DNA from: Mycobacterium sp. E740
Lineage (GTDB): Bacteria; Actinomycetota; Actinomycetes; Mycobacteriales; Mycobacteriaceae
Direction: 5' to 3'
DNA: 36,311 nt
Assembly: GCF_001672895.1 (NCBI RefSeq)
Contig: NZ_LZKP01000092.1
Span: 1 to 36,311, forward strand
The notes under the pieces were generated by a model. The model was not told the origin of the DNA. It searched no databases and worked only from the letters and a program-made list of their open reading frames with translations. A program made the translations under genes and the position numbers. Position 1 is the first letter of the stretch, and each line of letters starts with the position of its first letter. Below, in pieces: positions 24,401 through 31,662 of this stretch.

Positions 24401-24855
24401 GCCGAAGGTTCTGTGACCGTGGGCGCGGCCTCGGTTTTTCCTGACGGCGCCGTCTTGTCGTTACGGTGTTCAGTCGCCGTGGGCACCGTGTCGGCGTCCG
24501 ATGGCTCAGATTGCTTCTTGCTGCCGCGCGACGTGTTTTGGGCGCCAGCCCGGTGCGAGGTGAGAGCGCCGCCGGAACTGCCGACCACCATTTCCGGGAC
24601 CCGCTGGGTCGGCGTCGACGCCGGCGGGGAGTCAGCCGGCCTGCTCGCCGGTGTGTCCGACGGCGTAACCGAGTGCAGATCATCATCAGTGTTTTCTGTC
24701 GATGAAGCGGGTGGCGCCGAATCCGACGCTGCGTCGGCTGACGGGGAATCATCGGCGCGGGCCAGGCCCACGTTCTGGCCGCAGACGACGGCCGCCCCCA
24801 CACCCAACGCCACGGCCAACGCCCCTACCCGACCGACATACCGTCCGTAACCCAT
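21418..24855 (-). CDS. Large exported protein: Ser/Thr/Pro-rich region, two cadherin/VCBS-like domains, 14 YVTN beta-propeller repeats
   Basis: 1145 aa from the ATG at 24855 (GGGGAG upstream). Residues 1-36 are a signal peptide (MGYGRYVGRVGALAVALGV, cleavage after ARA). Residues of about 37-230 are rich in Ser, Thr, Pro, Glu and Lys and probably extended. A hydrophobic ALAPFALPGAPG and LLAALAWARRQ segment follows at about 285-320, a feature I associate with mycobacterial cadherin-like exported proteins. At about 343-530 are two tandem domains with GVLANDSDADLDPL and GVLANDTDADDDT, typical of VCBS/cadherin-like tandem repeats that bind calcium. From about 531 to the end there are 14 repeats of about 44 residues with the pattern AVSPDGTRAYVTN and VSVIDTSTN, i.e. 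two seven-bladed propellers. It is expected at the cell surface or secreted, in adhesion or carbohydrate binding. Coding GC pattern looks like its neighbours. Confidence 0.88.
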   Translation of the reverse strand: MGYGRYVGRVGALAVALGVGAAVVCGQNVGLARADDSPSADAASDSAPPASSTENTDDDLHSVTPSDTPASRPADSPPASTPTQRVPEMVVGSSGGALTSHRAGAQNTSRGSKKQSEPSDADTVPTATEHRNDKTAPSGKTEAAPTVTEPSALTIPEGTPPSSRHSNKKTKSAPVVPQAAVAKKAEPSEPPKRASEATTTLVSLRSEPTETAVDTPWSDRGQVARNTSPLSSSSEPEVSFASAPRPVIVDSTFVAVGSLLATALAPFALPGAPGVPTDSPALLAALAWARRQTQHGLSEETAEVKLLETTLPTQTVSEPLASLTAAKGSAAAATKVKPPKNIKPVAGADSYTTAGKALTVAGPGVLANDSDADLDPLTAALAGKVKNGTVTLNPDGSFTYTPKASFIGTDTFRYVVSDGTATARGKVTVTVTPNHPPVANSDAYSIEEDNTPLTVDAGGVLANDTDADDDTKKAVLVSGPANAASFHLNDNGTFTYTPNADFNGPDSFTYKVNDGAVDSNTATVMITVTPEAPLVSTVSVGDQPFFVAVSPDGKRAYVTNAGDSTGNGTVSVIDTSTNTELTTIGVGGIPYGVAVSPDGTRAYVTNLGDGTSAGKVSVIDTSTNTELTTIDVGVAPGAVAFTPDGTRAYVTNAGSGTVSVINTADNTVLTTIPDLGAAPGSVVVHPDGTRAYVTLDNNTVAVIDTSTNSVVTSIPGVGDGPVGLAISPGGDRVYTVNTTSNSVSVIDTATNTVLTTITDGIAVPVGVAVSDDGTRLYVTNGIGAVSAFDTATNARITTLRVGSVTPSGGFGLALSPNDKRLYVANANADTITVVNTTRIPAESPTPVGDYPESVTISPDGSRAYVANEGSDSVSVIDTTTRAVVATIPVGEGPRSVAVTPDGSRAYVTNFFDHTVTVIDTTDNSVVTTIPLTGEFPIGVAVSPDGSYAYVGVASSGPSVKSAVEVIDTGSNTSTGVIPFTVDSTSGHSIAFSPDGTRAYVTTDVGGFIGPPGPRQLAIIDTTTETAIASIPNGGDEGVAVTPDGTRVYAVSSQVGLVKVFDTTTNELLTQISVDSAHDVAISSDGTRAYVTSGNTGTVAVIDTATNTVLTTIAVGNSPDGVAVSPDGTRIYVTNTLDDTVLVVAV

Positions 24856-25161
24856 GGCAGAACTCCCCGAATCTCCGCGCTCCACTTCACAGCTAACTGC
24901 TTGAGTATCACCTGAGAGGTGCCTGAAAGGAATCAGGGATTTCCCTTGCTTCAGCATGTAGATCTCGCACCACCAGGCGACATGCAAGCAGATTGTTGCA
25001 TTCGAGACGGCTCAACAGGCCGCGCCGCGAAGGCGCCGGACACACCGCGAGCAACATGATGAATCAGGCCGCTGAGGACTCACTCACCCCACAGAGTTTC
25101 TCCGGGAACGGCGTTGGACGCTTGGTCGGACAGCAGTCGCAAGCGATCCTCGCAAAGCTTG
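24856..25161. other. 306-base gene-free stretch upstream of the large exported protein
   Basis: This region holds the promoter side of the large exported-protein gene and the downstream end of the small membrane-protein gene. I see a short palindrome CACCT-GAG-AGGTG at 24909-24921, 54 bases before the exported gene's start, that could be an operator. I see no convincing ORF, tRNA or terminator. The remainder has no feature I can name. Confidence 0.4.
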
Positions 25162-25452
25162 TTAGTAGTCGATTATCGAGCGCCAGAACTCCTCTGGGAC
25201 TTCGGCATTCGACCGCAGGACCATGGCCAGGCCCGCGGCCATGGCGATGCCGAGCAGCCCGAGGCACAGACCGAAGAATCCGATTAGCGCCCACAGCATG
25301 GTGGTGGCCGACGGCCACGGGGACAACACGGCCAATACGGGCGCGAAGAAGAACCCGGTGCCGACGTACCACGCGGAACCGGCGCGGTCGGAGACCAACA
25401 CAGAGCGCAGCCACCGCGGAATCGATGTCGAGCCGGGCCCGTCGGTTCCCAT
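25162..25452 (-). CDS. Small membrane protein with two transmembrane segments
   Basis: 96 aa. ATG at 25452 with GAAGGA about seven bases upstream. A polar N-terminus (MGTDGPGSTSIPRWLRSVLVSDRAG) is followed by two hydrophobic segments at about 32-50 (WYVGTGFFFAPVLAVLSPW) and 54-82 (MLWALIGFFGLCLGLLGIAM...), then a short cytosolic tail ending in EEFWRSIIDY. It looks like a mycobacterial small integral membrane protein of unknown function. It is divergent from the LpqH-like lipoprotein gene, with 120 bases between them. A shortened copy of its last ten codons is found at 20924-20956, so the family may be present more than once in this genome. Confidence 0.7.
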   Translation of the reverse strand: MGTDGPGSTSIPRWLRSVLVSDRAGSAWYVGTGFFFAPVLAVLSPWPSATTMLWALIGFFGLCLGLLGIAMAAGLAMVLRSNAEVPEEFWRSIIDY

Positions 25453-25572
25453 AAAGACATCCTTCGCGGGGGTGACACCTTCAACCCTGCTCCTCAGATA
25501 GACCTCGGCGCAATACCGCCTTCCGGCGGAACCGCACGTGCACGGCGGCGAACACCAATAGAGTCTGGCGAC

Positions 25573-25992
25573 ATGGACAACCGACTCGTTGCGGCGGCTG
25601 CCGTCATGCTGGTCGTCGGCGCCGTGGGCTGCTCCTCGCAGGAGCCTGCGCTCGGCGGAACGACTGCCAAGGTGACCATCAACGGCCAGGGCACAGGTGG
25701 CCCACACCCGGTGCGCTGCACCCAGACCGGCTGGACGTGGACCATCGAGACGCCCAACGATGCCAAGGGTTTCAGGGCCAGCATCGGAACCGGCGACAAG
25801 GTCGTCGTCCAGTCGGTGACGTTCCACGACTTCGGCGGTTTCACCGGCAATTTCTGGAAAGGCAACATCGGTGAGGCGCAGGTGAAGAGCAACGGCGGCA
25901 CGTTCACGATCACCGGATCGGCCGACGGCTCGTTCACCGCCAACCCGAGCAACGCGGTCACGGCCGACTTCCGCATCGAAGCCGACTGCTAG
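25573..25992 (+). CDS. LpqH-family (19-kDa antigen-like) lipoprotein
   Basis: 139 aa. The lipoprotein signal is MDNRLVAAAAVMLVVGAVGCSS, with lipobox AVGC and acylated Cys20. The mature part has AKVTINGQ near the start, a Cys49 in VRCTQTG, the segment NGGTFTITGSADG, and a final Cys139 in FRIEADC. This layout matches LpqH of M. tuberculosis (VVIDGK, SVVCTT, HYKITGTATG, FEIEVTC), with the two mature cysteines probably forming a disulfide. The protein is expected on the outer face of the cytoplasmic membrane or wall. Family membership is reasonably sure; which paralogue (LpqH, LppE or another) is not. The next gene begins six bases after its stop, so the two are probably cotranscribed. Confidence 0.8.
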   Translation: MDNRLVAAAAVMLVVGAVGCSSQEPALGGTTAKVTINGQGTGGPHPVRCTQTGWTWTIETPNDAKGFRASIGTGDKVVVQSVTFHDFGGFTGNFWKGNIGEAQVKSNGGTFTITGSADGSFTANPSNAVTADFRIEADC

Positions 25993-25998
25993 GCAGCC

Positions 25999-26373
25999 GT
26001 GGCACACGAATTCCGGCGTGCGGTCGAAGCGGCCGACCTCGACGCGGTCATCGGCCTGTGCCGCGAAGACGTCGTCTTCCGCAGCCCGGTGGTCTTCACG
26101 CCCTATCAAGGTCGAGATGCGCTTCGGCAGATCCTCGCGGCCGTCATGGAGGTGTTCGAGGACTTCCGGTACGTGCGAGAGATCGGAGCGCCCGACGACC
26201 GCGACCATGCGCTGGTGTTCCAGGCGAAGGTCGAAGACAAGGAGATCGAGGGCTGCGACTTCCTCACGCTCGACGAGCACGGTGCGATCAAAGAGTTCAC
26301 GGTGATGGTGCGCCCGCTGTCGGCGATGCTGACGCTGGCCGGGAAGATGAAAGCGCGATTGGCGGCCGGCTAG
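25999..26373 (+). CDS. NTF2-like (SnoaL/nuclear transport factor 2 fold) protein
   Basis: 124 aa, GTG start at 25999. The pattern [42 protein letters not shown] is the classical opening of the NTF2/SnoaL-like cone: helix, then a strand with RSPV, then [10 protein letters not shown]. Strands [37 protein letters not shown] follow, including the conserved [22 protein letters not shown] motif of actinobacterial members. The family includes ketosteroid isomerase, polyketide cyclases and many proteins of unknown role; the reaction cannot be assigned. It follows the lipoprotein gene by six bases. A FadR-like operator starts just after its stop. Confidence 0.8.
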   Translation: MAHEFRRAVEAADLDAVIGLCREDVVFRSPVVFTPYQGRDALRQILAAVMEVFEDFRYVREIGAPDDRDHALVFQAKVEDKEIEGCDFLTLDEHGAIKEFTVMVRPLSAMLTLAGKMKARLAAG

Positions 26374-26374
26374 C

Positions 26375-26391
26375 AACTGGTCAGACCACTT
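26375..26391. promoter_or_regulatory. GntR/FadR-type operator
   Basis: AACTGGTCAGACCACTT contains the perfect 11-base palindrome TGGTCAGACCA (26378-26388). This fits the FadR-subfamily consensus TNGTNNNACNA. It lies 35 bases before the GntR regulator gene, where autoregulation is expected. Confidence 0.7.
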
Positions 26392-26425
26392 GACCTCTGG
26401 CCTGTGGTCGGGCATCCTGGGCGGC

Positions 26426-27148
26426 ATGGCCCTACAACCGGTGAATCGGCGCTCCGTGCCGGAAGACGTGTTCGAGCAGATCGTGGCCGAGGTGCTCAGC
26501 GGCGAGATGGAGCCCGGCACGTCGCTACCCAGTGAGCGCAGGCTGGCAGAAGTGCTGGGCGTGTCCCGGCCCGCCATCCGCGAGGCGCTCAAGAGGCTCA
26601 GCGCCGCAGGACTTGTCGAGGTGCGCCAGGGCGACGCCACCACGGTTCGCGACTTTCGGCGCCATGCCGGGCTGGATCTATTGCCGCGCCTGCTCATCCG
26701 GGCCGGCGAACTCGACCTCTCCGTGGTGCGCAGCATCCTCGAGACCCGGCTCCACAACGGGCCCAAGGTCGCCGAACTCGCTGCACGGCGTGGCGGGGCG
26801 GCAGTGGCTGATTCGCTCGACCAAGCGGTGACCGCACTGGCCGCCGAAGATGAGCCGGTCGAAAAGCAACGGCACGCACTCGCGTTCTGGGACCACATCG
26901 TCGACGGCGCGGACTCCATCGCGTTCCGCTTGATGTACAACACGCTGCGGGCCACCTACGAACCGGCACTGCCCGCCCTGGCCGCCGTGATGGCCGACGA
27001 GGTCGGCAGGCCGCAGGCATATCGAGAGCTTGCCGACGCGATCACCGCGGGTGATCCTGCGCAAGCCCGGACCGCGGCGCAGAACCTGCTCGAACCGGCG
27101 ACCACAGCACTGCTCGGCGCCCTCGACGATCTGGAGAACGAGCGATGA
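26426..27148 (+). CDS. GntR (FadR subfamily) transcriptional regulator
   Basis: 240 aa from the ATG at 26426. The winged-helix domain occupies about 7-75: [59 protein letters not shown], the classic GntR pattern. The C-terminal part (about 85-240) is all-helical like FCD ligand-binding domains, but I do not see the clear Asp/His metal triad, so the effector is probably bound without metal, as in acyl-CoA-binding FadR proteins. It overlaps the next gene by ATGA, so the two are co-translated. The palindrome at 26378-26388 upstream is the likely autoregulatory site. Because its partner is a fatty-acid/sterol hydroxylase-family membrane enzyme, a lipid or acyl-CoA effector is a reasonable guess. 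Confidence 0.85.
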   Translation: MALQPVNRRSVPEDVFEQIVAEVLSGEMEPGTSLPSERRLAEVLGVSRPAIREALKRLSAAGLVEVRQGDATTVRDFRRHAGLDLLPRLLIRAGELDLSVVRSILETRLHNGPKVAELAARRGGAAVADSLDQAVTALAAEDEPVEKQRHALAFWDHIVDGADSIAFRLMYNTLRATYEPALPALAAVMADEVGRPQAYRELADAITAGDPAQARTAAQNLLEPATTALLGALDDLENER

Positions 27149-27822
27149 CGACAACGGTGAAGCGCAGTCCGCGAAAGGGATTCACGCTCGTGCAGGCGCA
27201 GCGCGAGTTCTGGAAACACCCCTCCCCGTGGATGATCGGCGCCACGCTCGTCGCGGCGGTCGTGGCCCGCGTCGCCGTCGGCGACTGGCAGGTCACCGAT
27301 GCCCTGGTCCCGGTGGTGATGCTCGCGTTGTTTCCATTCTTCGAGTGGGTCATTCACGTCTGCGTGCTGCACTGGCGGCCGAGGCGACTGGGCCGGTTGA
27401 CCATCGACCCGCTGCTTGCCCGTGAGCATCGCGCGCACCACGGCGATCCACGCAGCATCCCGCTGATCTTCATCCCGTGGAAGTCGTTGGCCACCTGGGT
27501 GTTACCGCTGACGGTCGCCGTCGGTCTGCTGGCATTCCCCCGGTTGGGTATCGGGCTCACGTTTGTGGTGTGTCTCGGAGTCTTCGGCTTGGCCTACGAG
27601 TGGACGCATTACCTGATCCACAGCGACTACAAGCCGAAAACCGTCTTGTACCGGGCGATCTGGCGCAATCACCGGCACCACCACTTCAAGAACGAGCACT
27701 ACTGGTTCACGGTGACCAGTTCGGGCACCGCCGACCGGGTGCTCGGCACTTACCCGGACCCGGCCGACGTGGAGAACTCACCGACCGCCAAGAACCTGCA
27801 CGCCGAAACTCAACCGGCGTGA
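27145..27822 (+). CDS. Sterol desaturase / fatty acid hydroxylase family membrane protein
   Basis: 225 aa; ATG overlaps the GntR stop. Hydrophobic segments lie at about 30-46, 52-70, 112-130 and 134-152. The iron-binding histidines are in the family order: His71 and His76 (HVCVLH), HRAHH at 95-99, His155 and His159 (HYLIH), and HRHHH at 176-180. This is a non-heme di-iron membrane enzyme that hydroxylates or desaturates a lipid chain. The exact substrate is not visible; fatty acids, carotenoids and sterols are used by family members. Coupled expression with a FadR-subfamily regulator points to fatty acids. It is convergent with the L,D-transpeptidase gene, six bases away. Confidence 0.85.
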   Translation: MTTTVKRSPRKGFTLVQAQREFWKHPSPWMIGATLVAAVVARVAVGDWQVTDALVPVVMLALFPFFEWVIHVCVLHWRPRRLGRLTIDPLLAREHRAHHGDPRSIPLIFIPWKSLATWVLPLTVAVGLLAFPRLGIGLTFVVCLGVFGLAYEWTHYLIHSDYKPKTVLYRAIWRNHRHHHFKNEHYWFTVTSSGTADRVLGTYPDPADVENSPTAKNLHAETQPA

Positions 27823-27828
27823 GCGCTA

Positions 27829-28578
27829 CTACTGGACGATGACCGGATCGCCGATGCTCACGGTGTTGTAGTACCAGTCGGCGTTGTCCGGGCTGAGGTT
27901 GATGCAGCCGTGGCTCACGTTCTCGTAGCCTTGCGAACCCGTCGACCACGGGGCGCTGTGGACGTACACCCCGCCCCAGTTGATCCGGACCGCGTCGTAA
28001 ACCGTCAGCTTGTAGCCTTCCGGGTCGTCCAGCGGGATACCAATGGTCCGAGAGTCCATAATGACCGGATTCTGCTTCTCGAGCACAGTGAACGAGCCGG
28101 TCGGCGTGGGGTGCTTGGGCTTGCCCATCGAGGCGGGCATTTCGCGCTCGACCACCCCGTCGATGCTGACGGTGAATGTGTGGGCCTCGATGTCGGCGAC
28201 GCCCAACACCACGGCGCCGGTCTTGAAGCTGGCCTTGGCGTTGCCCGCCGTCACGCTGATGGTCGAATGCGCGGGCCAGAACTCACCCGGGTTCCACTGC
28301 AGCACACGGTCGTTGACCCAGGTGAAGCTGCCGGGGGGTGTGCCGGCGGGCATGGCCGGCGAGGAGACCTGGAAGGTGCGCTCCGCCGCGCCCCGGTCGT
28401 CGATCGGCCGGTTGAAGTTGACCGTGATCGGATGCGCCACCCCGACCGTCTGTCCAGCCGGTTGGATGCTGGCGACATCGGTCGGCGTCGTCACGCCCGC
28501 CGCGCTGGTCGCGGCGGAAGCCGCCACGGTGAGCACCGCGAGGCCCGCCACCGCGAGCATTTTTCGAAGCTTCAGCAC
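27829..28578 (-). CDS. ldtA: L,D-transpeptidase, LdtMt1 (LdtA)-like
   Basis: 249 aa, GTG start at 28578 with AGGATG upstream. Signal peptide 1-27 (MLAVAGLAVLTVAASAATSAAG). An Ig-like domain follows at about 33-115 (VASIQPAGQTVGVAHPITVNFNRPI), then the YkuD catalytic domain at about 120-249. The latter has PTPTGSFTVLEKQ, VIMDSRTIGIPLDD, VYVHSAPWSTGSQGYENVSHGCINLSPDNADWYY, with catalytic His223 beside Cys225 and the HSAPW histidine. The size and sequence are close to LdtMt1 (Rv0116c, 251 aa; AHTFTVS, MPASxGKPxxPTPxGSF, MDSRTIGIPL). It makes 3-3 crosslinks in mycobacterial peptidoglycan outside the membrane and should be sensitive to carbapenems. It is a single gene, with the DUF7159 gene upstream on the same strand. 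Confidence 0.93.
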   Translation of the reverse strand: MLKLRKMLAVAGLAVLTVAASAATSAAGVTTPTDVASIQPAGQTVGVAHPITVNFNRPIDDRGAAERTFQVSSPAMPAGTPPGSFTWVNDRVLQWNPGEFWPAHSTISVTAGNAKASFKTGAVVLGVADIEAHTFTVSIDGVVEREMPASMGKPKHPTPTGSFTVLEKQNPVIMDSRTIGIPLDDPEGYKLTVYDAVRINWGGVYVHSAPWSTGSQGYENVSHGCINLSPDNADWYYNTVSIGDPVIVQ

Positions 28579-28712
28579 ACTTGCATCCTAGTTCGTCTCG
28601 CGCGGTTGACCCGCCAACTGCAGTTCGGGCCCGCACGAGCATCTTGTTGCACGGACCGAAGTGACCTTCAGTGGCTTATCGAACGCCCTGCTCAGAATGT
28701 TTCACTCGCAGG

Positions 28713-29981
28713 TCACGGGACGGCCGGGGCCGGCGGCACCGCTGCGGGAGCGACCCCCGGTTCGGCAGGGGAAGGCGCGGGTGCAGGGCCGTTGTCGCCG
28801 ATATTCGACAGTCGATCCCTGATCCGCTGCAGGAAGCCTCGGTGCTCGGGCACCGGCGTCGGGACGGCAGGCACCAGACCGGGCGCCATCGACGCCGGTG
28901 GAAGCACCGGCGCTTCCGGAACCGCCACCACGGGCGCTTCGGGAGCCGCTGCTGTCTCAGCGGGGGACTCGGGAAGCGCGGCGACTTCGACGGGAGCGGC
29001 AGGCGGCTGGGCGGGCGGCTCGGCGGGCAGAGGCACCTGGGCTGGCGGTGGGGCGGGCACTGCGGCTATCGGCGGAGCGGCCGGGCGGGCCCCCACCGCC
29101 ACATCGGGTGACGACACCGCAGCCGGTGCCGGCTGGGGCGGTGCGGTGTCCTTCGCCGGGGCCAACTGCATGCTGATCGCCGCCGATGCCGACGCCACGA
29201 ATGTGGCGGTGCCGATGGCCAGCATCGCCAACGGGCGACCCTGCGGACGGTGGCGACGGTGCTTCGGGCCGCCGCCCTGGGCCGCAGCGGCGGTTTCGGA
29301 CAACATCTCGGGGTGCTGCGCCGAAGCCAGTGCGGCGCCGCGGGCCAGCGCGACTTGGGCCTCTGACGGCGCGAGCACCGGCACCGGCAGCCTGGCTTCC
29401 AGGCTGGGCATCACGGCGTCCAGGTCCCCGTCCGATCCGACCATGACCAACGCCTGCGGCGGCCAGTCAGCCTTGGCGAACACTGCGCTCAACCAGCCGA
29501 TCAACGACTCGACGCTGTCGATCGAATCGTTGGTCGCGCTCTGCACCGCGCCTTCTCGCGCATTCACCACGAGAGCGATCGCCCTGTCGGAGTCCAGCAC
29601 GCAGACGGCGGTGACGTCGTCACCCATCACATCGGCGACCCCCCATGCCAGCGCCTCCGACGCGTCAGACAGCTCGACCGGAGCCACGTTGTCGAACCCG
29701 CACTCATTCAATGACTTGAGCAGCAGAGAGGCTTCCAGGTCGGCATCGGCGCCCCAGGTCACGCCCACGCTATGCAACCGCAGCCCAAGGTCGGCCGCGA
29801 TCGCCTCGGCGCGCAGCACCGCAGCTGCGGCCTCGTCGGAGGCCTGCCGCGGCGACGACCACGGCGTCCTACAGAATTCGATCGCGTTGCGGTCCACGGT
29901 CGCCCCGTCGCCGTCCCGCCCTTCGACGAGGACGAGGCCGACGGCAGCACGTGTCACCGATAAGCCCAGTACGGCGTCCAC
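28713..29981 (-). CDS. DUF7159-type mycobacterial membrane protein with proline-rich tail
   Basis: 422 aa, GTG start at 29981 with AAAGGA upstream. The N-terminal domain (1-230) begins DAVLGLSVTRAAVGLVLVEG, followed by GDGATVDRNAIEF; this is the hallmark start of a mycobacteria-restricted family (DUF7159) whose fold resembles an actin/ASKHA-type ATPase (alternating DxG-like and hydrophobic strands). A single transmembrane segment lies at about 243-268 (MLAIGTATFVASASAAISM). The remaining 150 residues are Pro/Ala-rich and should lie outside the membrane. Function is unknown. It is divergent from the peptide transporter gene with about 207 bases between, and is followed by the L,D-transpeptidase gene on the same strand. 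Confidence 0.75.
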   Translation of the reverse strand: MDAVLGLSVTRAAVGLVLVEGRDGDGATVDRNAIEFCRTPWSSPRQASDEAAAAVLRAEAIAADLGLRLHSVGVTWGADADLEASLLLKSLNECGFDNVAPVELSDASEALAWGVADVMGDDVTAVCVLDSDRAIALVVNAREGAVQSATNDSIDSVESLIGWLSAVFAKADWPPQALVMVGSDGDLDAVMPSLEARLPVPVLAPSEAQVALARGAALASAQHPEMLSETAAAAQGGGPKHRRHRPQGRPLAMLAIGTATFVASASAAISMQLAPAKDTAPPQPAPAAVSSPDVAVGARPAAPPIAAVPAPPPAQVPLPAEPPAQPPAAPVEVAALPESPAETAAAPEAPVVAVPEAPVLPPASMAPGLVPAVPTPVPEHRGFLQRIRDRLSNIGDNGPAPAPSPAEPGVAPAAVPPAPAVP

Positions 29982-30188
29982 TCACATCCTTTCGGACGTC
30001 GATTCACCCGGGCGACGGTAACAGCAGCCCGCGTTGCCGACTGCCCGGGGTCTGGAGCTTGGCTCTGTGCGCGCCGATCGGCCTCCGAGCCGAAATATGC
30101 TGTGCCACTTGAATCTCCTGCAAGCAAGGGCCGTTGTTCTTTGCCGTTATCGGACACGGGCGGCGGTCTCGTGGCAGGGTGACGTTCC

Positions 30189-31655
30189 ATGGCGACAGTC
30201 GAACAGGCGGCGGGCGCGCCCAGTGGGCGCACCGTATTCGGGCATCCGATCGGGCTGGCCAATCTGTTCGGAGTCGAGTTGTGGGAGCGGTTCTCCTTCT
30301 ACGGGATGCTCACGATCCTGAGCTACTACCTCTACTACTCGGTGACCGACGGCGGTCTGGGACTGCCGCAGAGCACGGCCACCGGCATCGTCGGCGCCTA
30401 CGGCGGCCTGGTGTACCTGTCGACGGTGCTCGGCGGATGGATCGCCGACCGCGTGCTGGGGATGGAGCGCACCGTGTTCTACGGCGGCGTGGTGGTGATG
30501 TTCGGCCACGTCGCCCTCGCGGTCCTGCCGGGGCTGGCCGGGGTGGGCGCAGGCCTTGTACTGGTCGCGCTCGGCTCGGGCGCACTGAAAGCCAATGCGT
30601 CGTCCTTGCTGGGAACGCTCTACGAGAAAGGCGATCCCCGTTGTGACGGTGGCTTCACGCTGTTCTATCTCGGCATCAACCTCGGCGCGTTCACCGGCCC
30701 GCTGCTGACCGGGCTGCTCCAGACGCGCCTCGGATTCCACTACGGGTTCGGGGCGGCGGCCGTCGGCATGGCTATCGGGCTGGCGCAGTATGTCGTGTTC
30801 CGGCGAAACCTCGGTGAGCACGGCCGCCGGGTACCCAACCCGATGCCTCGGCGCGGATGGGTACGGATGGCCGCCGTGGCGCTGGCGGCCGTCGTGGTCG
30901 TGGTCGTCGCGTTCGCGACCGGTGCGGTGAAGTTGTCGAATCTGTCGCAGGTCACGACGGGTGTGCTCCTCGTGGCGTCGGCCGCCTACTTCACGGTGCT
31001 GTTGACCAGCTCCAAGGTGGCCCCCGTCGAACGGACCCGGGTGCGCGCATTCATTCCGCTGTTCGTCGCGAACGCGGTGTTCTGGTCGTTGTTCCAGCAG
31101 ATCTTCACCGTGCTCGCCGTCTACTCCGACGAGCGGATGAACTGGTCTGTATTCGGTTGGACGGCGCCGTCGAGCTGGATCGGGTCCATCGAACCCATCT
31201 GGATCATCGCGCTCTCACCGCTTTTCGCGCTCTTGTGGACCCGGCTCGGCGACCGGGCCCCCACCACGCCGCGCAAGTTCGCCTACGGCGTGATCGGGAT
31301 GGGGCTCGCGTTCCTGCTGTTTCTGACGATGGCCGGAACCACCGGCAGGGCGGTGCCGGCGCTGTTCGTCGCCGGTGTCATGGCGGTGTTCGCGATCAGT
31401 GAGCTGCTGTTGTCACCGATCGGGCTCTCGGCCACGACAAAGCTTGCCCCCGAAGCGTTTCGAGCCCAGATGATGGCCCTGTACTTCTTCTCGGTGGGCC
31501 TGGGCACGTCGATGTCGGGTGTGCTGGCCGGTTACTACGACCCAGCGCGCGAGTTCGCCTACTTCGGCATCATCGGCGCGGTCGCTGTGGCCGCCGGGGT
31601 GGTCGTGTTCGCCATGGCGCCGTGGATCAGCCGCCACATGGAGGGTGTGCACTGA
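30189..31655 (+). CDS. POT/PTR2 family proton-coupled di/tripeptide transporter
   Basis: 488 aa with about 12-14 hydrophobic segments. The signature ExxERFxxY is complete: Glu30-Leu-Trp-Glu33-Arg34-Phe35-Ser-Phe-Tyr38. The PTR2 motif around residues 140-180 is present (GSGALKANASSLLGTLYEKGDPRCDGGFTLFYLGINLGAFTGP), including the GxLKxNxSxLxGxLY pattern. In this family the motif drives proton-coupled uptake of di- and tripeptides at the inner membrane. A cytosolic linker with PNPMPRRGWVR is at about 218-228, before TM 7. It is a single gene, convergent with the threonine dehydratase gene eight bases away. Confidence 0.9.
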   Translation: MATVEQAAGAPSGRTVFGHPIGLANLFGVELWERFSFYGMLTILSYYLYYSVTDGGLGLPQSTATGIVGAYGGLVYLSTVLGGWIADRVLGMERTVFYGGVVVMFGHVALAVLPGLAGVGAGLVLVALGSGALKANASSLLGTLYEKGDPRCDGGFTLFYLGINLGAFTGPLLTGLLQTRLGFHYGFGAAAVGMAIGLAQYVVFRRNLGEHGRRVPNPMPRRGWVRMAAVALAAVVVVVVAFATGAVKLSNLSQVTTGVLLVASAAYFTVLLTSSKVAPVERTRVRAFIPLFVANAVFWSLFQQIFTVLAVYSDERMNWSVFGWTAPSSWIGSIEPIWIIALSPLFALLWTRLGDRAPTTPRKFAYGVIGMGLAFLLFLTMAGTTGRAVPALFVAGVMAVFAISELLLSPIGLSATTKLAPEAFRAQMMALYFFSVGLGTSMSGVLAGYYDPAREFAYFGIIGAVAVAAGVVVFAMAPWISRHMEGVH

Positions 31656-31662
31656 CACGCCC

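Noticed and set aside
25573..27822. Treating the lipoprotein, NTF2-like, GntR and hydroxylase genes as one operon
   Set aside because: A FadR-type operator and probable promoter lie between the NTF2-like gene and the GntR gene, so two units are more likely.
27910..30021. A 703-codon open frame on the plus strand covering the L,D-transpeptidase and DUF7159 genes
   Set aside because: It lies antisense to two genes with clear family signatures, and its translation is low-complexity Ala/Gly/Ser/Arg text typical of shadow frames in GC-rich DNA.
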